The translations under genes and the position numbers were made by a program. A DNA stretch of 64,000 bases from Heterobilharzia americana (taxonomy: Eukaryota; Platyhelminthes; Trematoda; Strigeidida; Schistosomatidae): the NCBI GenBank assembly GCA_944470555.2, contig OX104130.1, forward strand, positions 3,038,001-3,102,000, written 5' to 3'. Numbering within the stretch: position 1 is the first letter of the stretch; every line of letters begins with the position of its first letter. Shown piece by piece: positions 44,370 to 54,879 of the stretch. The notes beneath the pieces were generated by a model. That model saw only the letters and a list, made by a program, of their open reading frames with translations. It made no database searches and was not told the origin of the DNA.

Positions 44370-45035
44370 ATACACTGAAGGTGATGGTTTCGTCTTTGGT
44401 GATGTGGGATCTGTCTCCTTGATTAGGGAGCAACTCTATGCATAACTATAGGGGGGAAATCCAGTTGTCTCAGATCCTCTATAAACTGCACTCAAGTATT
44501 CCAACAGTTAAAAGCTGAGAAAACATGCAGCACATTTCTCATTTTAAAAACAGCTTGGCATTATCACTAGGATTCGAACCTTATCACTTATGTTTCTATC
44601 ACAAACAGGTGAAAAGCTGTCAACCAAATTGAGTAACTTCTTTTATGCTAGCCAAAAAACCATAATTCATCATTTTGACCAGATGATGTCCTAGGAGATT
44701 ATAGTGTGTGTGACACTTTGAAAATGGCCTGCTCTCAGTCGATAGACTAATGACTTGAAAGATTTTGCGTATCGGTCGATGTACTACAGTTTCTTTATCT
44801 CAACGAAACAGCTTGCAAAACGGGAAGGAACATCAGTGTAGACATGGTGAATGTCACTTCTGACTCTGTGCATATTACTACATTGATAGCAGAATATTGT
44901 TACATGTTCAATGTAAAATAAGCAAACAATACAATAAAAGTGTGATTAAATTAATAATCCTTTCATCAAAAATTGACAGAGGGATACTCTGGAGCCTCTC
45001 TCTATCCCTCCGTCCCTCGTCCCCTTCTCCATAGA
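44370..45035. other. mostly unassigned; one tRNA-like relic
   Basis: 44565-44650 on the complement holds GGTTCGAATCCTAGTGATAA, a B-box-like word, but no family-specific tail. The remainder is unrecognised. Confidence 0.35.

Positions 45036-45038
<3 letters not shown>

Positions 45039-45087
<49 letters not shown>
45039..45087. repeat. (TA)n microsatellite
   Basis: About 24 uninterrupted TA units, roughly 110 bp upstream of the candidate exon. Confidence 0.97.
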
Positions 45088-45091
<4 letters not shown>

Positions 45092-45195
45092 GTGATGTAC
45101 AGGTAGCATCACCTGGCATCAATTTGGGAGTGATGACATGGAAATTGACAGTTTTTACACGTGAGTTGCTATTGCAAATTCACTTATATGTACAG

Positions 45196-45336
45196 AAATT
45201 TTGGAGCTCTATGTACTTTTTCGGAGAAATATTACAGAATTACATTGATCCTAGACTTCGTGGTAGAGGAAGCGTACAGACTGATGCGATGTATTTGGCT
45301 GTATTAGCTCTAAGAAGTCTAGTATTCAGTTTTACG
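45196..45336 (+). CDS. candidate host exon (141 bp, phase 0), function unknown
   Basis: An acceptor-like TATATGTACAG ends at 45195 and a consensus donor, GTGAGT, starts at 45337. Between them is one open frame of 47 codons containing F-G-E-I-L-Q-N-Y-I-D-P-R-L-R-G and T-D-A-M-Y-L-A-V-L-A-L-R-S. The residue mix is protein-like (no low-complexity bias) and unlike the transposon relics around it. An alternative acceptor at 45237 would give a shorter exon starting at N-Y-I-D-P. I do not recognise the protein. No partner exons were identified, so it could still be chance. Confidence 0.4.
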
Positions 45337-45477
45337 GTGAGTTAGCACTGAATTTGTTATATCTGTCCACCTAAGTACCCGTCCTCACACGCGAAGCAGT
45401 TGTAATAGTAAGGCAATCCCACTACTCATCTACTCTTTCTGTTGACCTGACACCTCTGTATTTCCATTGTCAGTCTG

Positions 45478-45738
45478 ACTATCTGAGATAGCTGTAGTTT
45501 GACAGACATTCATCGATACTGGGTGGTGATTGAAGGTGAAATGAAAATTTCTGCCGCTACAGAACTCAGACTAGGCCTTCTAATTTAAATCCCAATCTAC
45601 TTAAACGACAGAGTCAGAGCATCACACTGATCATCAGTGTGCTTATCTCAGATAAACGTGGTTTGGCAGACAACCTTAGCAGAAATTCACATTTCCCCTG
45701 CATTTGTCACCCAGTACCTGTATATTTATTACGAGTCT
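45478..45738 (-). mobile_element. SINE-D, decayed, with inverted scrap
   Basis: The minus-oriented tail (GATAGCTGTAGTTTGACAGAC, ACTGGGTGGTGATTGAAGG) is followed by a decayed head to about 45620. At 45645-45680 another minus start (ATAAACGTGGTTTGGCAGAC) switches within a few bases to plus-strand 3' words (AGAAATTCACATTTCC, GTCACCCAGTACC). Confidence 0.7.
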
Positions 45739-45739
45739 T

Positions 45740-46545
45740 GTTCACTTATATCAGTGTACCCTTTTGTACATATGATCTTCATTCAGATTAGTTGTCTTTG
45801 TCTCTCTGGCTAGTCTGCTCATCTGAGGGATCATTCAGTTGCATTTGGTTAATTTTCCTTGTAAATGACTCAGTGATTTTCCCCCAAGGGAACGCCACAG
45901 TTGAAGTACCACTTAGACAATAAACTCTGACTAGGGTGTAGTAGTAGTAGTAGTAACCATTTTAGATTTCTACAGTCATTTTCTGGTGGTACCACTTCAT
46001 TCCTATGTACACCACCAGTACAACTACTGGTATTCACTTCACTCCTCCTTGAGAGATAACTGAGGAAACCTGTACACAGACGAAACAATATCTTATTATG
46101 AGTGTAAGACAAACTGTAAGTAAGATTAAGGCATATTGAAAAAAAGGCAAAAAAAAACGCTCAATCAAAAAAAGCGTAACATTAAAAACAAAACAATTAA
46201 CCATTCTAGTCTCTCAATGACTGTACACTTACACAGCAAGAATTCTTATGTAAACAAACTGCTTTTCTCAGTGTATTTTAGCATACAAATATGCGTGGGT
46301 TGTGTAGATCCCTCTATATCCCTATGATAAAAAGGGGAACATTATTTTTGTCGAAATTTTCAAGTCTTTGTCCACTGTAGTTGCTGTTATTATTATTATT
46401 ATTATTTCACTTCCCCTCCATTATTTCTAATGTTCATTGATAAGACAAAATAAGTTTATTTTTAATCAACACTTTCTTTTTTTCGAATCAATATATTGTT
46501 GCTTGTAAATTCCTATCACTGATTCGATAGAATTAATCGGCCTCT
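45740..46545. other. unassigned; TAG and ATT tracts
   Basis: Short (TAG)n at about 45938-45955 and (ATT)n at about 46389-46407. No gene recognised. Confidence 0.4.
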
Positions 46546-46548
46546 ATT

Positions 46549-46612
46549 AGTTCCAGTCTCAGTGGGAACAATATCACTCACTGGGAGGCAGATAAATCCA
46601 GCTGACGTATCT
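46549..46612 (+). mobile_element. SINE-A fragment cut inside the hammerhead core
   Basis: TTCCAGTCTCAGTGGGAACA, TATCACTCACTGGGAGGCAG, then ATCCAG-CTGACG, after which the sequence becomes PLE. Only the part 5' of stem II is present. Confidence 0.75.
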
Positions 46613-46960
46613 CCTGTACAGAAGGGATTTATTGATAAAATCCCTAGACAAATGTTCTGCATGTGACATATAGACATCAACTAATAATTGTTCTAAAGGA
46701 CTAACCATAGAAATGCAATCAGCTTGGTGGGAATGTTCACCTTCGAAAGTGAAGTGAACCTTACCGGTGCATAGTAGCAATAAATCTCTCATATTTTTTC
46801 GACGGATAGAAAATGAAGGATTATTCGAGGGTATATAGCTAACAGTTTTTGATGATAGATAGGGATTATTATTACATTCCTGCTTTAACTTGGTCGTTAA
46901 TGTTTCATGACCCTGTCCGGCTGCAGTTGACTTAATCATGTTATTCGTTCGACTCACTAT
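46613..46960 (-). mobile_element. Penelope-like element, RT fragment (motifs B to C)
   Basis: The minus-strand 127-residue frame includes D-L-L-L-L-C-T-G-K-V-H-F-T-F-E-G, M-V-S-P-L-E-Q-L-L-V-D-V-Y-M (PLE 'MGSPLGPLLADVFM' region) and L-L-Y-R-R-Y-V. The frame then runs into SINE-A sequence (S-W-I-Y-L-P-P) just where Y-V-D-D should continue. Upstream it borders repeat E. Confidence 0.8.
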
Positions 46961-47420
46961 TAACGCTGACCTTGACGTGGTTGGTCAGTAGTACACTTCT
47001 CCAGTCTCAGATGCTCTATTCACTGACGCGATAAGTTAGGTCATTCAACCCTCCCCTGCAACCGCTTACGCACAGGACACAACGTCTGGCGTTTACTGCC
47101 CGTATCTATTTTCGGCGATCTCATCCACCTGTAGATATAAATGAATGAATTTATCACAACGTACCATAATTGGTAAAAATGAAACAATAGGATGATTTCA
47201 AGCACATAATATGGGGTAGTGCACAAAAATAGGTTTCACTCAATGTGTAATTATATCCTAAATAGAGGTCTTATAGAAACAAGTAACGATCAGTCGAAAG
47301 CTCTTGAGCCGAGCAATACAATGTTACCAATTAGGTGGTCATGAGTAAAATGACTTTTAAAATAAGTAAAAGTATACGACCAATGATATTTTGTTTATCT
47401 GAGATTCACATTTCCACTTT
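46960..47420. repeat. dispersed repeat E, copy 3
   Basis: Shares AACGCTGACCTTGACGTGG, CAACCGCTTACGCACAG, AATGAAACAATAGG, GATTTCAAGCACATAATATG and AATGTTACC with the copies at 22.6 and 24.4 kb. In this copy it lies next to a PLE RT fragment. Confidence 0.55.
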
Positions 47421-47424
47421 TCTG

Positions 47425-48230
47425 CTGAATAACAATAGTATTGTGGAATAAATGTTATGAAGCTTTTTGCCTCACCTCATTGATTATTATACAGATGGAT
47501 CAGTGAAGAATTAAAGTAGATTCTGGTCTTATGGGTTGGGTAATAGACAGCCTCACTTAATCTGTGTTTCGGATCTGCAAGCACTCACCAGTGGCTGTCG
47601 TCTACAGTCTCAAGGAGGCTCACATTTCTTGGAGATTGAAGACGATATCATCCACTGTTGAGAGAGAGAGAGAGAGAAACCAACATGTTGGTTATTCAGG
47701 TCCAGCCTAACATGGGGTTTTTTGTGTTCATGGTGTGATGCATTGATTTGTTTTAAATACAGTTTTGTTGTATTCACAGATAAGATGACAGGCAGTTAAA
47801 ACTAATAAACTTGAATCTTTTCATGAAAACAGGTAAAAGTTACTTTATTGCTTATGTGGTAAATGTTACTGTGCATAAACTTTAGGATCAAACTGTCTTC
47901 AGGTAGGCTGCAGTCGTTCAAAGAGTAGTTTCTTCTCTTTGTTCACAGGGTTTCTTGTCACTTACACCTCCTTGTAGATGATTTTCATATAAGGTTACAT
48001 GACTTGAGAAGAAAAGAGCACAAGGTCGATGTCATGTATTTAGGGTAACTTTAGAGTTCTCAAAAATTGTAAGATCTGATCATTTTCCCAAATTAATAAT
48101 GGTCATCTTACACTCGAAGCAACCAAATGCTTTTAAATCACATGACTAGGATTCACTGAAAGCCAAGATTGTCGAAAAAAGTGAAATATCTTCAGTAAAC
48201 GTTTAAGTAAGCAAATGAGTGAATGAATGA
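47425..48230. other. unassigned; (GA)n tract
   Basis: A (GA)n tract lies at 47660-47678. No gene recognised. Confidence 0.4.
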
Positions 48231-48234
48231 CAGG

Positions 48235-48605
48235 AAGAAATACGCGAAGGATGTTAATGAGATGAAACTCTTGCACTGATGCGACCAGAGACTGCTCTTC
48301 ACACTAACTCAGCACTTCACTCAACAATAAAGATATCAGAAGACAACAACTGACCTATAACTGTAAGGAAGACACTTTATTCGATAAGAAGACATCATCT
48401 GTATACACAGTTTTCATTACCATACAAAAACCACTGGATGGACAGTTAAATAACTGATTGTGATTTGTCAGTTGTAGGATGAAATTGTCCAATGAGGTAT
48501 ATCCTGAGCACACTGGGACATAAAATAAATAATGAAATACTAAACGGCTTACCTTCACGGTTGATGATTTTAAATATTGATTTCAATTTAGGCCTCTTTC
48601 TATCA
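48235..48605. repeat. near-identical duplication, copy 2
   Basis: Direct repeat of 43992-44363, about 4.24 kb downstream. It ends abruptly at CTATCA in both copies, after which the flanks differ completely. Confidence 0.93.
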
Positions 48606-48709
48606 TGAATTTCTAATGAGAAGTAGTCATCAATGAGACAAACCAAATCGGTTGTGAGAACAGTTACTCAATGAGGCACTGGATGATGGTAGTCCTATAT
48701 CGTTAACTG

Positions 48710-48925
48710 ACAGAAATAAGAAATGCAAGCTACTGGATTCAAACACAAAGGCTCAGTGGTAACTTGCTGGCCACGGAACCTGAAGGTCTTTAATTCGATC
48801 TCCTGGAGGGAGTAATGACTGGGTACCGCTGATGAGCTGTGTAACGGAACAGAACAGATGTCTAATGCTCTCAGGTTTTCAGTGGTTCTCAACTGATGTC
48901 AGTCTGTAATGAATTCCGATTTGAA
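48710..48925 (+). mobile_element. SINE-B, degenerate hammerhead
   Basis: GGCTCAGTGGTAACTTG (A-box-like), TTTAATTCGATCTCC (B-box-like). The hammerhead (about 48822-48880) has CTGATGA intact, then GCTGTGTAACGGAACAGAAC, AGATGTC, TAATGC. GAAA is GAAC and stem II is weak. Confidence 0.7.
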
Positions 48926-48929
48926 AGAG

Positions 48930-49330
48930 CTTATAAACCAACAAGGCTACTGATTCAGCCCGAACTAATCAGTAACACAAACTAACGAGCTATAGTAACT
49001 CAGTTGAAAACTACTCACTTTTCATCAGTTTAGGAAGGGACTGGGGCATTGTTTTTTAAACCTTTTCAGTCAAAAGGTTGGAGAACTTGAAAACTAACTT
49101 CTGGAATTTTAGAAGCAATTCAAACTACTTGACAACCAAATGTGAAGCCATGTGAATTAAATGAAGGAAAGAGAGACCAAGGGAGGACAAACACAGAAGT
49201 AGTAATCATCGACTACATGCAATAGTCAGGGAAGTGGTAAATTTAGCTTTAATCAATCATACCAAGTAAAAATGAAAAACTGAAGTTTGATTTGAAGGTA
49301 TGTGGGGATTGACTGATTGATTGACTACAG
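48930..49330. other. unassigned
   Basis: Nothing recognised. Confidence 0.35.
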
Positions 49331-49334
49331 GTTG

Positions 49335-49560
49335 GCATTCATCACTGACTGATATCACTTAGAGAATCATTGAAGAAATGAGAGCGCTGCACAACTGTTT
49401 TATCGAATAACAGGACTCCTCACCAGTGTCTACTCACAACCTCACAGAAGACTGAAGCCAGAACCATGAGATCTCACAGTGAGCAACGTACAGTCTAGCC
49501 ATGGGGTGGAATTTCAATGGTTCACACTTTACCACTTCTGTCAATTCATGACAGTCCAAC
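49335..49560 (-). mobile_element. SINE-B, degenerate
   Basis: The complement hammerhead (about 49385-49435) reads CACTG-GTGAGGA-GTCCTGTTATTCGAT-AAAAC-AGTTGTG. One core base, GAAAC and the triplet are changed. The head at 49440-49520 is poorly kept. Confidence 0.65.
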
Positions 49561-49915
49561 CGTCATCCTGTATCATCGTTGAGTATTTGTCCTGATGTCC
49601 GACTTGGCTTACTCCACTAGTCATAGCTGAGATTTAATTAAGAACTTTTACAGGTGTCTGAATTACAAAAACATAAATGCGAAGAAATCTTAACGATCTT
49701 AAGTTCGATAAGAGTTTGAGTTGCTGAGGAAAGTTTGAATGTGCCTGTGTGAACAGTTTACTTATCGCACGTGTATCATTTATATATACTCATCCACTAC
49801 TCTTAAATGGAATTATTTAAACTACGTTTAGAAGTTGTGGAGTTGGCATTATATGACCAAGGAATTTAAGTTACTTCCGAGAGATCATCAAGTATGATGG
49901 ATTTGATGAACAAAC
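49560..49915. other. unassigned
   Basis: Nothing recognised. Confidence 0.35.
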
Positions 49916-49919
49916 TTAG

Positions 49920-50150
49920 ATGCAGTCATTCTGGAATCCATCACGGACTGATATTATCGGGAGTACTACTGAGAACCTGCCAACACTGAAGACCTGTTTT
50001 GTCCTAGTGTGGGACTCCTCCTCCCTATCCCGTTCCACGAGCGACCGAACTCATGACGTAAGGTTTCAAGCGAACGCATTAACCATTCAGCCACTAGGCT
50101 GGACAGAATTCAATGGTCGACAATTTCCAACTTCTGACAACTAACGATAC
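49920..50150 (-). mobile_element. SINE-B, degenerate hammerhead, good head
   Basis: The complement head shows GGCTGAATGGTTAATGCG. The hammerhead (about 49985-50030) reads GGAGGA-GTCCCACACTAGGAC-AAAAC-AGGTCTTC. Stem II is perfect, but the core start, GAAAC and stem III are mutated. Confidence 0.7.
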
Positions 50151-50154
50151 AGTG

Positions 50155-51035
50155 CAGTTAAGCAAATGCTTCACTTCCTTCTCGATTATTCCATCGGTCA
50201 CAGCTTCTCATTCGAACTTCAGGATATACATCTCAAATGACTATTACATCGTAATTTAGTTTCAGGTTTATGAGATTTCATTTGTTATTATTTTGTTAAC
50301 TAATAAACGAAGAAACCAAGAACAGCTTTATAACTTTGATAGTCGGTTCAGTCAGTTGTTGACAATGTCATCACTCAGTCAACTAGAATTCAAATTGTTT
50401 GAATGATCTTACTATCTAGTAGGAGTTATCTGCCGTAAGACCTCTGAAAAGCTCAGTTTTAAACGAGCAAAGTGATCGTCACTTGTTAAGGCCACATCTA
50501 CTTAGCTAGGAAGAACTACTTACCGGTCTGGTCAACTAGTTGAAAACGATGCTTGTCAGTCTCTGGTCTGTAAATTACATCAGTGTAAATATGGAATTCG
50601 GGCGTTCCGGCAGAATATCATCATTCCATATAGCACATATAATAGTGATGTAATATGATTTAACTAAATGAAGTTTCTATCGCAATTCACCCTTCAAATT
50701 CCTATCAAGATAATCAATCTCATGACTTTCTGATTCAGTTTTTTTTATGGTTCCATTATTTTTCCTTGTTTGTTTTACTGGCAGTTTCGTCAGACAAAAC
50801 AAATAAACAAACTCGGTGGTAGGTAAATGAAATTTACTTTGAAGTTAGAAGATGAATGAAAAAGCTGAATATTTTCAGTTGTTATATAAAAAGTAGAAAA
50901 GATGGTGGTTTCGACAGAAGCGTCTGCTGAAAACTATCAGATTCCGTTGGTTATCTAGACTTCACGTTATTTCATTCGACATCACTGATGTGAACGATAA
51001 CTGAAACCCGGTTAAGGAGATATTTTAGACCTCTA
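50155..51035. other. unassigned
   Basis: No gene or repeat recognised. Confidence 0.35.
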
Positions 51036-51039
51036 TACC

Positions 51040-51190
51040 ACTGACATATTTAGAAGGGATATGAGAAGTCCTACTTCAGATAATCGACGAGGTTAGGATG
51101 GTATTCGAACTCACGGACTCACTAGAGGACACACTTTGTCAGCTCAAGGAATATATTGACCCAATTAGATAGAACTATTTAATTTATCAA
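51040..51190 (-). repeat. repeat F (possible tRNA-derived), copy 1
   Basis: The complement has GTGAGTTCGAATACC (B-box-like, about 51101-51115). The + strand words GGACTCACTAGAGG and CCAATTAGATAG also occur, with changes, at 53380-53450. A fifth tRNA-related family is possible but not shown. Confidence 0.4.
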
Positions 51191-51194
51191 ACAC

Positions 51195-52670
51195 CGCTCA
51201 ATGACTGTGTAATCAATATAGCCGGCCTGTATCAGTCAGGTTAGCAGAACACAGAAACCTAACCAAGCCTAGGTTGATAGAATCTACTGAGATGAGTAAT
51301 CTGGAGAGAAGTTCAGCCGTAACTATGCATGGGATAATGCACAAACACACTATTAGGTGAGACAGAGTTACAGTCCTGATGGCTGATTTAATTAAGTTCA
51401 TCAGTCAACGCCTAACACGCAATGCCAATTTCGGATGTGTGAAAAATTTTATCATTGGTTAAGTTCAGCAAAATTCACTAACTTGGTAAAACAAGATATC
51501 GTTCATAACTTTATTCAGTCAATCAGTTAGTAAGTAATCAAGTTCGTTGATAGGGAAAGAAGGAACTGCTATATCATACCCTCTGGACATCAATCAGCCA
51601 CTGAAAGCATATCAGGGTATTTGAAAATGAACAGAAGATGTGTGAAATTTAATGAGTATACCCTTTTAACCCCAATAATCAAACTACCGGATTAAAGTTC
51701 AACATATCCTCTTGAAACATTCACTGTCTATTCAGATTTGTCTTCTGACAGAGCTACGGTATGAGTTCCACAAAGTTAGGAAACAGTCAACTAGAGGTAT
51801 TCAGAAACAATTGGGTAATGATGTTCTCATCAAAAAAGAGTAGTAAACTAGCCAATTATGAATCTCATTGACCATTCGGGATACAGAAAATAGAGGTGTA
51901 GTTGGAAATCAAGCTGTAATCCCCACATTATGACCAGGAGCAGTGAATATGACGTATGGCTGTCCTAAGAGGACGATAACCCAGTTCCAGCACTCAGCGT
52001 AATCCGTAGTTAGGTATGTGTTAAGGACAGATAGCCGTAACATAGGGGCTATCATTGTCGTATACTCCACTTCATGCACATGAGCCTAGTTAGAAGCCAG
52101 TCAGGGATGTTGGATCTACCTGGGAGACTGAAGAATATCTGAAAAACAAAACATACTCATCAAGATTCTTTTAACACTATTATATTCATCATGACAAAAA
52201 AGAAAGTTAGGCGTTTAAGAATACTCCTGAACATAGCCAAATTAAGCTGAACTTCTCTGAGTGATTCTTAAAGGTATACTACATCCATGCAAATAAAATG
52301 TGCTATCTTAGAAAAACGAAATGTTTCATTCATAAATAGGTTTTTATATATGATGAAATGATTTCTGTTCCCAATGTTTTTTCTAATCACTAATGAGTGT
52401 TTTTCGAAGCAATTAGTAGTTTGACGTGAAGGTCAGTAGTACCCACTGTGACCTTCAATTTAAATTTTGCGCATAACGTTCTAATCCTATTGCCTAGTTG
52501 AAACAGACCATTGGTGAAGAACACCGATTTCAATCATTTGAAAAGTGGAATTCATCGTACACGTTTAGTTTAAAATACTCACATCGAATCCTGACAACTG
52601 GGATATTTAGACTAGTAATTTTTTACAAAGCTAAGTCAAGTGTCTAACATGATGTCACTTTAGTTTCGAT
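51195..52670. other. unassigned
   Basis: Nothing recognised over about 1.5 kb. Candidate unique host sequence. Confidence 0.35.
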
Positions 52671-52674
52671 GTTG

Positions 52675-52835
52675 CAGATTGTAAATCTCCGTCGTTGATT
52701 GTGCTGTATTGATCAGTCACTACTGGCACATTAGCTGTTGTGTGGGTGCCTCAATATTGGCGGTATTTTCAATTTTGAAATCATTGCAGAATAGTGGCTA
52801 GCCGTTGAATCCGGAGCGCACATTTTTTCGCATGT
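52675..52835 (-). mobile_element. SINE-A 3' arm, hammerhead truncated
   Basis: Contains the arm words TGATCAGTCACTACTGGCAC, TGGGTGCCTCAATATTGG and AGAATAGTGGCTAGCCGTTG. Only the stem I 3' strand and part of the stem III region (GGAGCGCACATTTTTTCG) remain. Confidence 0.65.
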
Positions 52836-52839
52836 CAAT

Positions 52840-53260
52840 TTGTAATCTAACGCTTAGACGAAGTGAGTTTACTGGTCATTTCAGCTAGGTGGGTAGGTAA
52901 GTAGGTAAGCACCTGATAAGCCAGTATAGTAACTCCATTTCAGTTGATTTATTCTGAGGAATAAAGTGAAAACAAGATGGAAGTTTAGTTCGACACTAGT
53001 GTCCACAGAAAACCTTCACATTCAAATTCTTACTTAGACTTCTAATCGTCTCACCCTATGTCAGTTAAAGTTGGCTTAGTAAAGTATCCAAGTAATAGGG
53101 CGAAACAGCTTGCTAGTAAACAGAAGATCTAAGACAAGAAACTAGATACATTAAAGACAACTCACTCAACAGCAATTACCGTCCCAAATTACTTGATAAG
53201 TTCCTTGGGAATGCGAAGAAAAATAGTGGTAATAATAGTCGTAATAGTAATGTGAATAGT
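52840..53260. other. unassigned
   Basis: Nothing recognised apart from a short TAGG-like word run near 52888-52905. Confidence 0.35.
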
Positions 53261-53264
53261 AGTA

Positions 53265-53470
53265 GTGGCAGTACTTTGAAGCGGGAATTCAAAACCTCCA
53301 CAGTATTACCATACAGGGAAGGCACCTCAGAAACACTATGAAGGATTCTCAATAAGGCTGGCTGGAATCAGAGTGGCTGGCATTTAAACCAACAAACTCG
53401 CTTCTAAATAGGCTTTTTAGGTTAAAACATCCAACTCATCCAATTAGATAGGGTAATTTAGTAGACAGAT
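53265..53470 (-). repeat. repeat F, copy 2
   Basis: Resembles 53825-53990 (AATTCAAAACCTCCACAGTA, GAAGGCACCTCAGA, TTCTCAATAA, GGCTGGCATTTAAA against AAGCAAAACCTTTCCTGTAG, GAAGGTACCTCACAGA, TTCTCAATAA, GGTGGCATTCAAA). Confidence 0.5.
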
Positions 53471-53594
53471 CCCTTACAAAAATTGTGAAATCAAATAGAT
53501 AGGTCGAATTAGTCAACTGATTAGGCCAATTAAGCTATCCGATCACAAAATGTAGCTGGATAATCAACTTATATCGCTAACTGACAGAAGTAGG

Positions 53595-53825
53595 AAACTA
53601 TGAACTATTGAACTCCGTCCGAGCTAGTGGCTTAATGGTTAACTCAATTACCGCGAGCCTGATGGTCCTGAGTTCTGTCCCTGGTAGGGCGAGGCAGAGT
53701 GGTCAGTGTGTACTGCTGAACAGTTCAATACTAGGAAAAGACAGTTGTTCTATGTTTACAGGTTTTCAATGATTCTCCGAGTGATATCAGTCTATGATGA
53801 ATACTACGTTGGAATAATAGTGGTA
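53595..53825 (+). mobile_element. SINE-B, degenerate hammerhead
   Basis: AGCTAGTGGCTTAATGGTTA (A box), GGTCCTGAGTTCTGTCC (decayed B box), then TACTG-CTGAACA-GTTCAATACTAGG-AAAAGACAGTTGTTC. The core and GAAAC are damaged. The tail is GGTTTTCAATGATTCTCC. Confidence 0.7.
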
Positions 53826-53990
53826 AAATTGTGAATGGAGGAAGCAAAACCTTTCCTGTAGTAACATTTAAAGAAGGTACCTCACAGAGTTCTCAATAAT
53901 GGGTGGCATTCAAATCTATAAACAATCTTTATAAATTAAAAGATCCTGTTGATCTAGTTAGTCAGAATAATTTAGTTTTCTAAATCAATT
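53825..53990 (-). repeat. repeat F, copy 3
   Basis: Diverged direct repeat of 53265-53470, separated from it by unassigned sequence and a SINE-B. Confidence 0.45.
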
Positions 53991-53999
53991 TCAATGATT

Positions 54000-54695
54000 G
54001 TGAGGTCATGATAGTCTATCAGATTCAACTAGGCTGTGATAACACAAAATAAACCTTGGTGTAGATCACTCACAGGTATCCAGTAACAAATATTGTATCA
54101 GTTAGTATGGTAACTACTCTTGACTCCTTGATCGATTGACCGACTGACTGACTAACTAACTAAGACAAGCATTGAAAATTATTGATCACTGTATTGGTTA
54201 CTGTCTCCAAAAATAAATCGATCCCACACTGTTCAACTGAAGACATTTACTTTCAACCTTTAGGCATATTTTCAGTCTTTTAAGAGTTAGATAAAGTTTC
54301 ATCTTTTTATCATCACCAGTTGACTTCTCTTACCAATAGTTAGCTCAAAGCCAAATTCAAGGCATGCATTTTGTCTGATTTTCTTCGCTTCACTCGTCAT
54401 CTGGATATGCCTGTATTCATGTGTTCTTATGTTCTTATTGACATTTAAGAGAAGCATCTGTCACTCTAGGCACCAAAGTGTAATCTTTTAGGCTTTTGAG
54501 TCAGGAGATCCAAAACTTTGCCTTTCAGTACCAGGGGTCACTTATCTATGCCATGTGCCGAAACAGAAAGATCTACTGGACCGAGTCAAATTATGACATC
54601 AGAAAGTCTGAAGTATCATTAGAGTAAAAAACTTATGAGTGGTATTGATAATCAATGCTACTGCATAACCCGGGATCTAAATCCACATGTTGACA
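54000..54695. other. unassigned
   Basis: Nothing recognised. A short (ACTG/ACTA) run lies near 54140-54162. Confidence 0.35.
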
Positions 54696-54699
54696 TGTC

Positions 54700-54875
54700 A
54701 AAACGCTACGGGTAATGTGGTCATAACTCTCCTGGGTGTGGTCATGCGTGCACACCACCAAAGAATCCTTTACTATGACAAAACAACCGTCCAGTCCTCT
54801 CATGTTTACAATGGTTCTCTAACTAATGTCATTCCTTGATGAATACCAATTTGAAATCAATAAATATCCGCAAAC
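54700..54875 (+). mobile_element. SINE-B, strongly degenerate
   Basis: GTGGTCATGCGTGCACACCA, AAGAATCCTTTACTATGAC, AAAACAACCGTCCAGTCC and ACAATGGTTCTC follow the B order. The core is lost; GTCCAGT is kept. Confidence 0.6.
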
Positions 54876-54879
54876 CTGA

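Noticed and set aside
44119..44433. 104-residue minus-strand frame in the duplicated block as a gene
   Set aside because: It recurs at 48.4 kb only because the DNA is duplicated. The frame is cut short differently in the second copy and shows no family motif.
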